NCBI GenBank assembly: GCA_021811865.1
Contig: JAKAQB010000101.1
Location: 1-9,477, forward strand
Reading direction: 5' to 3'
Length of the DNA: 9,477 nucleotides
Origin: Actinomycetes bacterium
GTDB lineage: Bacteria > Actinomycetota > Acidimicrobiia > Acidimicrobiales > Palsa-688
Shown here: positions 1 through 6,060 of the stretch, in pieces
Layout: every line of letters begins with the position of its first letter
Position numbering within the stretch: the first letter of the stretch is position 1
Translations under genes and position numbers: made by a program
Notes under the pieces: model-generated
The model's database searches: none
What the model saw: only the letters and a program-made list of their open reading frames with translations
Told to the model about the DNA's origin: nothing

Positions 1-1
1 C

Positions 2-340
2 GACGTCGTCGACGCCACCACGGCCGAGCGGCTCGGCCTCGTCAACCGTGTCGTGACCGGCGACCGCCTCGACGAAGCCGCCGCTGAGCTCGCGCGACGG
101 ATCGGCCTGGCACCCCTGCCCGTCCTCCGGCTGACGAAGCTTGCGCTGACGCGCGCCTACGAGGCCATGGGGCTGCGCCAGGCGGTGAACGCCAACCTCG
201 ACCTCTCGGCCATCCTCAACGCCGCCGAATCGGCCGAGCAGCGGGAGTTCGACGGCCTGGTGCGCAGCCAGGGGCTGCGCACCGCGCTGCGATGGCGCGA
301 CGAGCGCTACGGCGAGGGGCTTGCCGGCGGCGCCGGCTGA
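2..340 (+). CDS. Enoyl-CoA hydratase/isomerase family protein, C-terminal part (5' end outside window)
   Basis: The frame is open from base 2 and ends at TGA 338-340, giving about 112 residues of the C-terminal part of a crotonase-fold protein. The segment ATTAERLGLVNRVV is the usual enoyl-CoA hydratase stretch (A.eA...GLVN.VV). It is followed by the helical tail with LTKLAL and the ending EQREFDGLVRSQGLRTALRW, which resembles a subgroup of actinobacterial hydratases. Members of this family hydrate 2-enoyl-CoA thioesters in fatty-acid or other acyl-CoA breakdown. The catalytic Glu residues and oxyanion-hole segment lie upstream of the window, so the exact reaction cannot be judged. A GTG at 53 would only make a truncated product; the real start is upstream. 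The gene converges on the lyase-like gene with 22 bp between the stop codons and no obvious functional link to it. Confidence 0.85.
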   Translation, partial: DVVDATTAERLGLVNRVVTGDRLDEAAAELARRIGLAPLPVLRLTKLALTRAYEAMGLRQAVNANLDLSAILNAAESAEQREFDGLVRSQGLRTALRWRDERYGEGLAGGAG

Positions 341-362
341 CCCCACTCGCCGATGTCTGGGA

Positions 363-1622
363 CTACGCCGGGCCCTCCACTTCCAGCAGCTCCCCGCCGC
401 TGATCGCCCGTTGCAGGCCAGCGGCGTCGCCGGCCAGCACCCGATCGGCAGCGTGCTCGTCGATAGGCGGGTACCGGGAGCGGACGGCGGCCAGCACCGG
501 CTCGAGGCCGGCGGCAGGGTGCCGACCCGTTGCGAACAGGGCCTGGCTGGCAACCAGGGCGAGGATCGCAAGAGCGCCGTCGGCGCACTCCGCCGCCCGC
601 CGCTGCCGCCAGTGTGCGGGAAAGGTCGGCAGCAGGAGATCCCCGCCGGAGGCGACGCCGGTGTCGGCCCCGACTGCCAAGGCGGTCGGCAACGCTGCCG
701 CCCGGGCCTCCTCGACGAAGGCGCTCGCTGCCCACCCGTAGGCGTAGGTCCCGAGCGGCGGGCCTCCCCCGGCAGCCAGGTTGGTGGGCAGCTCGTCGGA
801 GAGGTTCATGGCCGTGACGAGCCGCTCGGCGACGAAGGCGAGCTCCGCCCAGGCGACCGCCATCGCGTCGAGGGCCCGCCAGGCCGCAGGGACCACGCCG
901 GCGGTCCCCGTTGCCGGCAGCAACGTCTCCGCCGCCGACCGGGCGGCGGAGACGGCCCGCCCGACCTGACCGAGCACCCGGGGGAGGATCCGGTAGCTGA
1001 CCGGCGCCTGGTAGGCGCGCCGGGCCTCCTCGGTGGCGCCACCCAGCCAGCGCCCCAGCGCCTCGAGCGCCGCGCGCTCGTGGGGGTCGCCCCACATCTC
1101 CGCCAGCGCGGGGTCGTAGGCACCGAGCGGCGCCCGGTACCCCTCGACGGCGAGGGCCGCAAGAGCGACCGCCTGGGCGGAGCGGCGCTCACCCCGCAGC
1201 GCTGCGTCGGCGACGATGGCGGCGGCGCACGGGCAGCCGGCGAGGAGCCTGTGCCGCTCGTCACCGCCGGCCGCCGGCGCCGCACCTGCGAGCAACTCCC
1301 GCAGGGGGCGGGACTCGTCGGGGCCGACCTGCCCGTCGACGGCCACCTTCGGCAGGGGGCGGTCGAGCAGGGCGGTCACGGCCGGCGCCAGGAAGGGCGG
1401 GACGCCGGGAGCGAGGAGCTCGGCCAGGCGGGCGAACACCACCCCGCGGGCGAGGGGCTCGTCGAGGTGCTGCAGGGACGGCAGGGGCGGTGGCGCAACA
1501 CGGCGTTGGCGTGGGGCCGCCACGTCGGCCTGGGAGCTCGCCACCGAGACGGCCTCGCCGCCGTAGGCGACGCGGGCGAAGGCTCCCAGGGTGAGGTCCC
1601 GTGGCCCGGTGACGACAACCAT
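363..1622 (-). CDS. Degenerate histidine/aromatic ammonia-lyase-like protein ('lyase A'), lacks the MIO triad
   Basis: The protein has 419 residues, against about 500 for typical HAL. Homology is seen in several blocks: DLTLGAFARVAYGGEAV (residues 9-25) matches the HAL N-terminus; RGVVFARLAELLAPG (59-73); LLAGCPCAAAIVADAAL (126-142), like HAL LLNGTP..; QAPVSYRILPRVLGQ (205-219), which aligns residue for residue with QDxYSLRCxPQVLG; and a tail (about 367-412, PVLAAVRSRYPPIDE) matching the HAL C-terminus. Key residues are missing. The MIO loop GSVGASGDLAPLAH is replaced by GQVGPDESRPL (97-107) with no Ala-Ser-Gly. The QDxYS Tyr is Val208, although Arg211 is kept. The N-terminal loop with YGxxTGFG is deleted between about residues 29 and 50, and the DNP motif is gone. 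A normal MIO-dependent ammonia-lyase reaction is therefore unlikely. The ATG at 1622 has AGGA 7 nt upstream and aligns with the start of lyase B. The gene is divergent from the dioxygenase-rhodanese gene. Substrate and activity are unknown; it is probably a partner subunit of lyase B (inference). Confidence 0.8.
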   Translation of the reverse strand: MVVVTGPRDLTLGAFARVAYGGEAVSVASSQADVAAPRQRRVAPPPLPSLQHLDEPLARGVVFARLAELLAPGVPPFLAPAVTALLDRPLPKVAVDGQVGPDESRPLRELLAGAAPAAGGDERHRLLAGCPCAAAIVADAALRGERRSAQAVALAALAVEGYRAPLGAYDPALAEMWGDPHERAALEALGRWLGGATEEARRAYQAPVSYRILPRVLGQVGRAVSAARSAAETLLPATGTAGVVPAAWRALDAMAVAWAELAFVAERLVTAMNLSDELPTNLAAGGGPPLGTYAYGWAASAFVEEARAAALPTALAVGADTGVASGGDLLLPTFPAHWRQRRAAECADGALAILALVASQALFATGRHPAAGLEPVLAAVRSRYPPIDEHAADRVLAGDAAGLQRAISGGELLEVEGPA

Positions 1623-1629
1623 CCAGCGA

Positions 1630-1633
1630 TCCT
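1630..1633 (-). promoter_or_regulatory. Ribosome binding site of lyase A
   Basis: AGGA on the minus strand sits 7 nt before the ATG at 1622 and supports this start. The same bases form TAGGAT, a possible -10 box that would give a nearly leaderless transcript, so the role of this stretch is ambiguous. Confidence 0.45.
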
Positions 1634-1682
1634 AGAGGCCAAATGTTCGCGCTCCTCCACAGCTCCGCTACGCTCGGCGCGC

Positions 1683-1689
1683 AGGGAGG
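1683..1689 (+). promoter_or_regulatory. Strong ribosome binding site of the dioxygenase-rhodanese gene
   Basis: AGGGAGG lies 9 nt before the ATG at 1699. It is the best Shine-Dalgarno sequence in the window and fixes this start codon. Confidence 0.75.
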
Positions 1690-1698
1690 AAATCGAGC

Positions 1699-2688
1699 AT
1701 GGCCGCCGGAGTGAAATCAGGTGACGGGCGCCCTCTCGGCGTCGCCCAGCACGCCGTGGGCGCCCACCTCGCCGAGCAGTTCCCCGACCTGAGCGACCGC
1801 CCGCTCACCCCCAGCCAGATGGCCACCGCCTCCCGGGCGGTCGCCGCAGCTCCGGGACTGTGGACGCACCTGATCCCCGCCGAACGCCCCCATCGTTGGT
1901 ACGCCTTGCTCCACCGGCAGGTCAACTACGACGTCTGGCTGCTGGCCTGGGACCCCGGCCACGAGACCGACTGGCACGACCACGGTGGCTCCAGCGGATC
2001 GTTCGCTGTCGCGCAGGGTCGCCTGGTCGAGACCTTCCGCCGCCCCCGGACCGGCCTGGCCGCCACCCGACGGGCGGGGGCAGGCGACGCGGTCACGTTC
2101 GGCCCCCCACACGTCCACAACGTGGCGCACCTTGCGGGCGCCCCGGCGCTGAGCATTCACGTCTATTCGCCCGCATTGGTAGCAATGACTTATTACAAGC
2201 GGGCTCCCTGCGGCTTTTCTGCCTTCGAAACGGTGGCGGTCGACTCGCCGCACGGGACGCGGGCTCATGTGCCTGAGCCCGACGCGCAGTTCACCGACCG
2301 CGACCGCCAGGCGATCGACGACCTGCTGGCGTCGGCCCGCCGGGGCCTCGACCGGCGACCCGTCCCGAGGGAGGCGGCCGCGGCGGCCGCCTCCGGTGCG
2401 TTCCTGGTCGACCTCCGGCCGGCGGAGGAGCGCGCCGCTGAAGGAGAGATCCCCGGGGCGATCACCATCGGGCGCAACGTGCTCGAGTGGCGGCTGGACC
2501 CCCAGAGCGAGCACCGCATCCCAGAGATCGCCCGGTACGACGCCGAGATCATCCTCGTCTGCAGCGACGGCTACGCCTCGAGCCTCGCCGCCGCCACGTT
2601 GCGCCGGATGGGCCTGACCGGTGTGACCGACCTCGACGGCGGCTACCACGCGTGGAAGTCGGCGGGGTTGCCGACGGTCGGCGCCTGA
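1699..2688 (+). CDS. Cysteine dioxygenase-type cupin fused to a rhodanese domain
   Basis: The protein has 329 residues in two domains. Residues about 40-180 are a cysteine-dioxygenase-family cupin. WHDHGGSSGSF carries two metal-ligand histidines (His93, His95), and FGPPHVHNVAH supplies the third, most likely His140. SIHVYSPAL contains the conserved Tyr156, equivalent to the active-site Tyr of CDO. Arg73 in LHRQ is placed like the substrate-carboxylate Arg. The position of the mammalian crosslink Cys is Gly100, as in most bacterial CDOs. Such enzymes add O2 to the thiol of cysteine or a related thiol to give a sulfinate. Residues about 222-329 are a single rhodanese domain with active-site loop CSDGYAS (Cys288-Ser294), preceded by FLVDLRPAEE and followed by GGYHAW. 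It would bind or transfer sulfane sulfur as a persulfide. Known CDO-rhodanese fusions make this architecture credible. The strong RBS at 1683-1689 and start at 1699 fit. The gene is followed 12 bp later by lyase B, so they are probably co-transcribed. The exact thiol substrate cannot be read from the sequence. Confidence 0.88.
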   Translation: MAAGVKSGDGRPLGVAQHAVGAHLAEQFPDLSDRPLTPSQMATASRAVAAAPGLWTHLIPAERPHRWYALLHRQVNYDVWLLAWDPGHETDWHDHGGSSGSFAVAQGRLVETFRRPRTGLAATRRAGAGDAVTFGPPHVHNVAHLAGAPALSIHVYSPALVAMTYYKRAPCGFSAFETVAVDSPHGTRAHVPEPDAQFTDRDRQAIDDLLASARRGLDRRPVPREAAAAAASGAFLVDLRPAEERAAEGEIPGAITIGRNVLEWRLDPQSEHRIPEIARYDAEIILVCSDGYASSLAAATLRRMGLTGVTDLDGGYHAWKSAGLPTVGA

Positions 2689-2700
2689 ACCGGCGGCGCC

Positions 2701-3948
2701 GTGACCGTCGTCGTCGACGGGCTCCAAGACTTCACCGTCGAGCACTACCGGCGGGTGGCGTTCGACGGCGAGGGCGTGACCATCGGCCCGACCGCCCGGG
2801 CCCACATGGACCGCAGCCGCGGCCAGTTCGTCCGGCTCCTCGACTCCGACCGGACGCAGTTCATCTACGGGGTCACGAGCAACTTCGGGCCTCGCGCCCG
2901 CCAGGTGGTACCTCCCCAACAGCAAAGCGCCCACGCCCGCGGGTTCGATCCCGGCAGGGGATCGTGGGGTCGGGGCTTCGGCGGCGGCCACCTCGACCAG
3001 CGAGTGGTGCGCGGCGTCCTCTTCGCCCGTCTCGCCAACTTCGTCTCCGGCAGCGCCAAGGTCCGCTCCGTCGTCGCCGAGCGCGTCGCCGCCCTCCTCG
3101 ACGGTCCCCTGCCCGAGGTTCCCCTCGACGGCGAGGTCGGTGCGGGGGAGGTCCTCCCGCTGGTCCACATGATGCGGGGCTTCGACCGGGGCGACCTCGA
3201 GGAGGGGGAGGGAGGCGCCCTGTCCAACGGCTCTCCTGTCGCCGCCGCCCTCGCCGCCGATGCCGCCATCACCGGCCGGCGGCGCCTCGCAGACGCGACC
3301 ACGGTGCTGGCCCGGTCCCTCGCCGCCCAGGGCGCACCCCGCCAGCCGTACGAACCCCAGGCCGTGAGAGCCTGGGGAGACGCCGCCGACGTGGCCGCCG
3401 CCGAGCGGTTGGTCGCCGCCCTCCCTCCGCAAGGAGCGGCCGGCCCCGCAGCGGTCCCCGCCAGCAGTGCCCGGCTCGTCGCCTTCCTCGGTCAGGCCGA
3501 GCGGGCCCTGGGCGCGGTCGACCACGCCGCCCGGACCTCACTGCGCTCGGTCACGGACAACCCCCTCTACCTGCTGCCCGACAGCCACCACCCCCTCGGC
3601 CGCGCCGTGTCGACGGGCGGGTACCACAACGCCATGACCTACCCTGCGCTCAACGACCTGGCAGCGGCGTGGGCGGAGCTCGTGGTCGTTGCCGACCGCC
3701 ACGTCCGCACCCTACGCCGGCGTCCAGGCCTGCCGCCCGGGGCGGACGACCCTGCGGCGGTGCTGCCCGGCCTCGTGATGGAGGCGCGCGCCGCAGCCGT
3801 GCCAACCCTGCTGCCGGCAGCAGTCAACGACCCCCAGGACGACGTGTCAGCGCCGGCGCTGAGCGCGTGGCGGCGGGCAGGGCGGGCCGGCGAGGTGCTC
3901 GACGCCGCCCTCGTCGCCCTCGACCGCGTCGCCGGCGAGCGCCGCTGA
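2701..3948 (+). CDS. Degenerate histidine/aromatic ammonia-lyase-like protein ('lyase B'), lacks the MIO triad
   Basis: The protein has 415 residues with a GTG start; the start is chosen because its N-terminus aligns with that of lyase A (DFTVEHYRRVAFDGEGVTI versus DLTLGAFARVAYGGEAV). HAL-like elements kept are FIYGVTSNFG (54-63, Tyr56 matching the N-terminal catalytic Tyr), RGVLFARLANFVSG (104-117), LSNGSPVAAALAADAAI (174-190), SVTDNPL (283-289), STGGYHN...LNDLAAAWAEL (304-327) and PQDDVSAPAL (378-387), like QEDHVSMG. Elements lost are the MIO loop, which reads GEVGAGEVLPLVH (144-156) with no Ser and one residue fewer, and the QDxYSxR motif, which is eroded to PASSAR (253-258) with Ser in place of the catalytic Tyr. 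The protein ends without the usual HAL tail. A Gly-rich stretch (about 81-96) replaces part of the N-terminal helix region. It lies 12 bp after the dioxygenase-rhodanese gene with only a weak RBS, suggesting translational coupling. It is a paralogue of lyase A; reaction and substrate are unknown. Confidence 0.82.
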   Translation: MTVVVDGLQDFTVEHYRRVAFDGEGVTIGPTARAHMDRSRGQFVRLLDSDRTQFIYGVTSNFGPRARQVVPPQQQSAHARGFDPGRGSWGRGFGGGHLDQRVVRGVLFARLANFVSGSAKVRSVVAERVAALLDGPLPEVPLDGEVGAGEVLPLVHMMRGFDRGDLEEGEGGALSNGSPVAAALAADAAITGRRRLADATTVLARSLAAQGAPRQPYEPQAVRAWGDAADVAAAERLVAALPPQGAAGPAAVPASSARLVAFLGQAERALGAVDHAARTSLRSVTDNPLYLLPDSHHPLGRAVSTGGYHNAMTYPALNDLAAAWAELVVVADRHVRTLRRRPGLPPGADDPAAVLPGLVMEARAAAVPTLLPAAVNDPQDDVSAPALSAWRRAGRAGEVLDAALVALDRVAGERR

Positions 3949-4132
3949 TCCCTGCTCCGGCGAGCACCCCAACCCGGCGATCCTCTCCGTCGGGCGGCCA
4001 GAGTAGATGGACGCCGGTGGGGGCGGACGGTCAGGGTCCCGTGGCGGCGCCGGCGAGCCCGCCCACCGCCCGGCCACATCCGGAGGCTACGATTTTCGGC
4101 GGAAGTTGCCGGGGGTGGCGGAGAGGAGCCGT
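3949..4132. other. Non-coding gap between lyase B and the ABC importer operon
   Basis: This 184-bp stretch contains no convincing gene. A possible -10 box TACGAT (4088-4093) lies about 40 bp before the permease start, but no good -35 is visible 17 bp upstream. No clear rho-independent terminator is seen. Whether transcription from the dioxygenase-lyase genes runs into the importer genes cannot be decided from the sequence. Confidence 0.4.
4123..4128 (+). promoter_or_regulatory. Ribosome binding site of the first permease
   Basis: GAGGAG precedes the ATG at 4133 by 4 nt, slightly close but usable. It supports this ATG, which places a typical DppB-like N-terminus (MGKYLLKRL) at the start, rather than the in-frame ATG at 4007. 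Confidence 0.6.
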
Positions 4133-5080
4133 ATGGGCAAGTACCTGCTCAAGCGCCTGGGCTTGGCAGTCCTCACGTTGGTCCTCCTGAGCATGATCGT
4201 CTTCGTGGCGGGCCAGGTGCTGCCCGGCAACCCCGGGCGGGCGATCCTCGGCCACTTCGCCTCCCAGTCGGCGGTGGCCGCCCTCAACCGCCAGCTCGGC
4301 CTCGACAAGCCCCTGCCGGTGCAGTACTGGAACTGGATCAGCCGCTTCGCCCAGGGCAACCTCGGGCGCTCCTACCAGTACTCCGCCCCCGTCTCGCAGT
4401 TCCTCTGGCCGGCGCTCGGCCGGTCGCTCAAGCTGGCGGCCGTGGCGTTCGTCATCGTCGTGCCCCTGTCCATCCTCGGCGGCGTCACAGCGGCCCTCAA
4501 CCGGGGCAAGGCCATCGACCGCATCATCAGCACCGCCGGCCTGTCGCTCGCCACCGTCCCCGAGTTCGTCTCCGGCATCGTGCTCATCGTGATCTTCGCC
4601 ATCGAGCTCAAGTGGCTGCCGGTGGACGCCCAGTCACAAGGCAGCTTCTTCAGCGTGCTGCCATCCCTGATCCTCCCGGCCATCGCCTTGGTGTTCGTGC
4701 TCTTCGGCTACATCGCGCGCATGGCCAGGGCGGGGACGGTGGAGGCCCTCGACTCGGACTACGTCCGGACGGCCACGCTCAAGGGTCTGCCCCGGCGGAC
4801 GGTGGTGTTCCGCCATGTGCTGCGCAACTCCCTCCTGCCGACCATCACGGTCATCGCCACCCAGACCGGGTACCTCATCGGCGGCCTGGTGGTGATCGAG
4901 ACGCTGTTCAACTACCAGGGGCTCGGCCGCTTGATCTACAACGCCGCCCTGAGCAAGGACTTCCCCATGCTCGAGGCTGGGATCCTCGTGATCGGCGTCG
5001 TGTACCTGCTGGCCACGCTGATCGCCGACGTGCTCTACACGGTGCTCAACCCCCGCCTGCGCCTGCAGGGCACCGAGTGA
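4133..5080 (+). CDS. Oligopeptide/dipeptide-type ABC transporter permease, DppB/OppB family
   Basis: The protein has 315 residues and about six membrane segments (roughly 9-29, 99-121, 134-157, 177-195, 235-257, 281-304), the normal size for the family. The N-terminus MGKYLLKRLGLAVLTLVLLS and the periplasmic stretch with LPGNPGRAILG and LNRQLGLDKPLPVQY are typical of DppB/OppB. The cytoplasmic EAA loop, which docks on the ATPase, is at about 203-236 (EALDSDYVRTATLKGLP). The family forms half of the membrane channel that imports di- or oligopeptides; related systems take nickel, opines or glutathione. The stop TGA (5078-5080) overlaps the next start by one base (TGATG), so the permeases are translationally coupled. 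The substrate is not readable from the permease. Confidence 0.93.
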   Translation: MGKYLLKRLGLAVLTLVLLSMIVFVAGQVLPGNPGRAILGHFASQSAVAALNRQLGLDKPLPVQYWNWISRFAQGNLGRSYQYSAPVSQFLWPALGRSLKLAAVAFVIVVPLSILGGVTAALNRGKAIDRIISTAGLSLATVPEFVSGIVLIVIFAIELKWLPVDAQSQGSFFSVLPSLILPAIALVFVLFGYIARMARAGTVEALDSDYVRTATLKGLPRRTVVFRHVLRNSLLPTITVIATQTGYLIGGLVVIETLFNYQGLGRLIYNAALSKDFPMLEAGILVIGVVYLLATLIADVLYTVLNPRLRLQGTE

Positions 5081-6060
5081 TGGCCACCACCGAGACCGGC
5101 GACAGCACCGGGCGCCAGCTACCCCCCGCCGACCAGCTCATCAGCGACCCCGCGGCCATCGACCCGGCGCTGCCCCTGGTCCTGGCCGCCGACGACCTGC
5201 GCGCCGGCGGCGTCTTGGACTCGTCGTCCAAGCGGATCCGCCGGGAGCAGCTCCGGCTGCTCGCGCGCTCCCGGACCTTCCAGGCCGGCGCCGCCATCCT
5301 CCTCGTGTGGATCGTGTGCGCCGTGTTCGGCGGTCTCTTCCGACCCTACAACCCGCTCGCCCAGAACCTCCTGAGCATCAACCAGGCACCGTCGGCCCGC
5401 CACCTGTTCGGGACTGACAACCTGGGCCGGGACGTGTTCTCCCGGGTGGTGATCGGCTCGCGCGACATCCTCGTGATCGCCCCGCTGGCCACCGTCCTCG
5501 GCACGGTCCTCGGCACGGTCCTCGGGCTGCTCCAGGGCTACTACCGCGGAGTCGTCGACGCCATCACCGGGCGGGTCGTCGAGGCGTTCCTGGCACTGCC
5601 GGTGGTGATCGTCGCCTTCCTCTTCATCGTCGCCGTCGGACCGTCGGAGGCGAGCCTCATCATCGTCATCGGGTTCGCGTTCGGGCTGGTGATCTCACGC
5701 ACGGTGCGCACCGCTGTCCTCCAAGAGCGCGAGCTCGACTACGTGGCAGCGGCGCGCCTGCGGGGTGAGGGGGCCCTGCACACCATGTTCGTGGAGGTGC
5801 TCCCCAACATCCTTGCGCCGATCATCGTCGAGTTCACGGTCCGCCTGGGTTACGCCATCTTCGCCGTCGCCACGCTGTCGTTCCTCGGTTTTGGGGTCCG
5901 GCCACCGACCCCGGACTGGGGCGCCGACATCGCCACCAACGCCCAGTACCTGGCGGCTGGCTACTGGTGGGAGACGCTGTTCCCGGCCCTGGCGATAGCC
6001 TCCCTCATCACGGGCATCAACCTGATCGGCGACTCCATCGAGTCGGTGATCATCCAGTGA
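5080..6060 (+). CDS. Oligopeptide/dipeptide-type ABC transporter permease, DppC/OppC family
   Basis: The protein has 326 residues; the ATG overlaps the preceding stop. A hydrophilic N-terminal extension of about 60 residues comes before the first membrane helix (about 68-86), a common feature of DppC/OppC proteins. The family signature HLFGTDNLGRDVFSRVVIG (108-126) is clear. The EAA loop is about 216-246 (ERELDYVAAARLRGEG), and the C-terminal part has SFLGFGVRPPTPDWG (267-281). It pairs with the upstream permease to form the channel. The coding sequence contains a 12-bp tandem repeat at 5494-5525. The last four bases GTGA are shared with the start of the ATPase gene, so the three genes are one operon. 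Confidence 0.94.
   Translation: MATTETGDSTGRQLPPADQLISDPAAIDPALPLVLAADDLRAGGVLDSSSKRIRREQLRLLARSRTFQAGAAILLVWIVCAVFGGLFRPYNPLAQNLLSINQAPSARHLFGTDNLGRDVFSRVVIGSRDILVIAPLATVLGTVLGTVLGLLQGYYRGVVDAITGRVVEAFLALPVVIVAFLFIVAVGPSEASLIIVIGFAFGLVISRTVRTAVLQERELDYVAAARLRGEGALHTMFVEVLPNILAPIIVEFTVRLGYAIFAVATLSFLGFGVRPPTPDWGADIATNAQYLAAGYWWETLFPALAIASLITGINLIGDSIESVIIQ
5494..5525 (+). repeat. 12-bp tandem repeat inside the second permease gene
   Basis: The unit GTCCTCGGCACG occurs in about 2.7 copies, in frame, and encodes Val-Leu-Gly-Thr repeats within a transmembrane helix. It is a candidate site for in-frame slippage by four residues. Confidence 0.7.

Larger units (their letters stand above)
1623..1698. 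promoter_or_regulatory. Divergent intergenic region with promoters for lyase A and the dioxygenase-rhodanese gene
   Basis: These 76 bp separate the ATG of lyase A (minus) from the ATG of the cupin-rhodanese gene (plus), so promoters for both directions must lie here or inside the gene starts. On the plus strand a weak -10-like TACGCT (1669-1674) has only a poor -35 (TTCGCG, 1646-1651) at 17 bp. On the minus strand TAGGAT (1629-1634) is a possible -10 very close to the start. I see no clear palindromic operator. The shared region suggests the divergent genes are co-regulated (inference). Confidence 0.5.

Noticed and set aside
321..1724. Open frame on the plus strand opposite lyase A
   Set aside because: No family resemblance; the minus-strand frame aligns with lyase B and with HAL over its whole length.
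1717..3525. Long open frame of about 600 codons on the minus strand opposite the dioxygenase and lyase B genes
   Set aside because: It has low-complexity Gly/Asp/Arg/Pro-rich sequence, no recognisable domain, and mirrors the GC-rich third positions of the real plus-strand genes.
3932..4058. The 9-mer CCGGCGAGC three times around the end of lyase B (3932-3940, 3957-3965, 4050-4058)
   Set aside because: Irregular spacing and a GC-only-type motif expected to recur by chance in such GC-rich DNA.
4015..4068. Inverted repeat CGGTGGG / CCCACCG as a terminator after lyase B
   Set aside because: The stem is only 7 bp with a loop of about 40 nt and no T-run.
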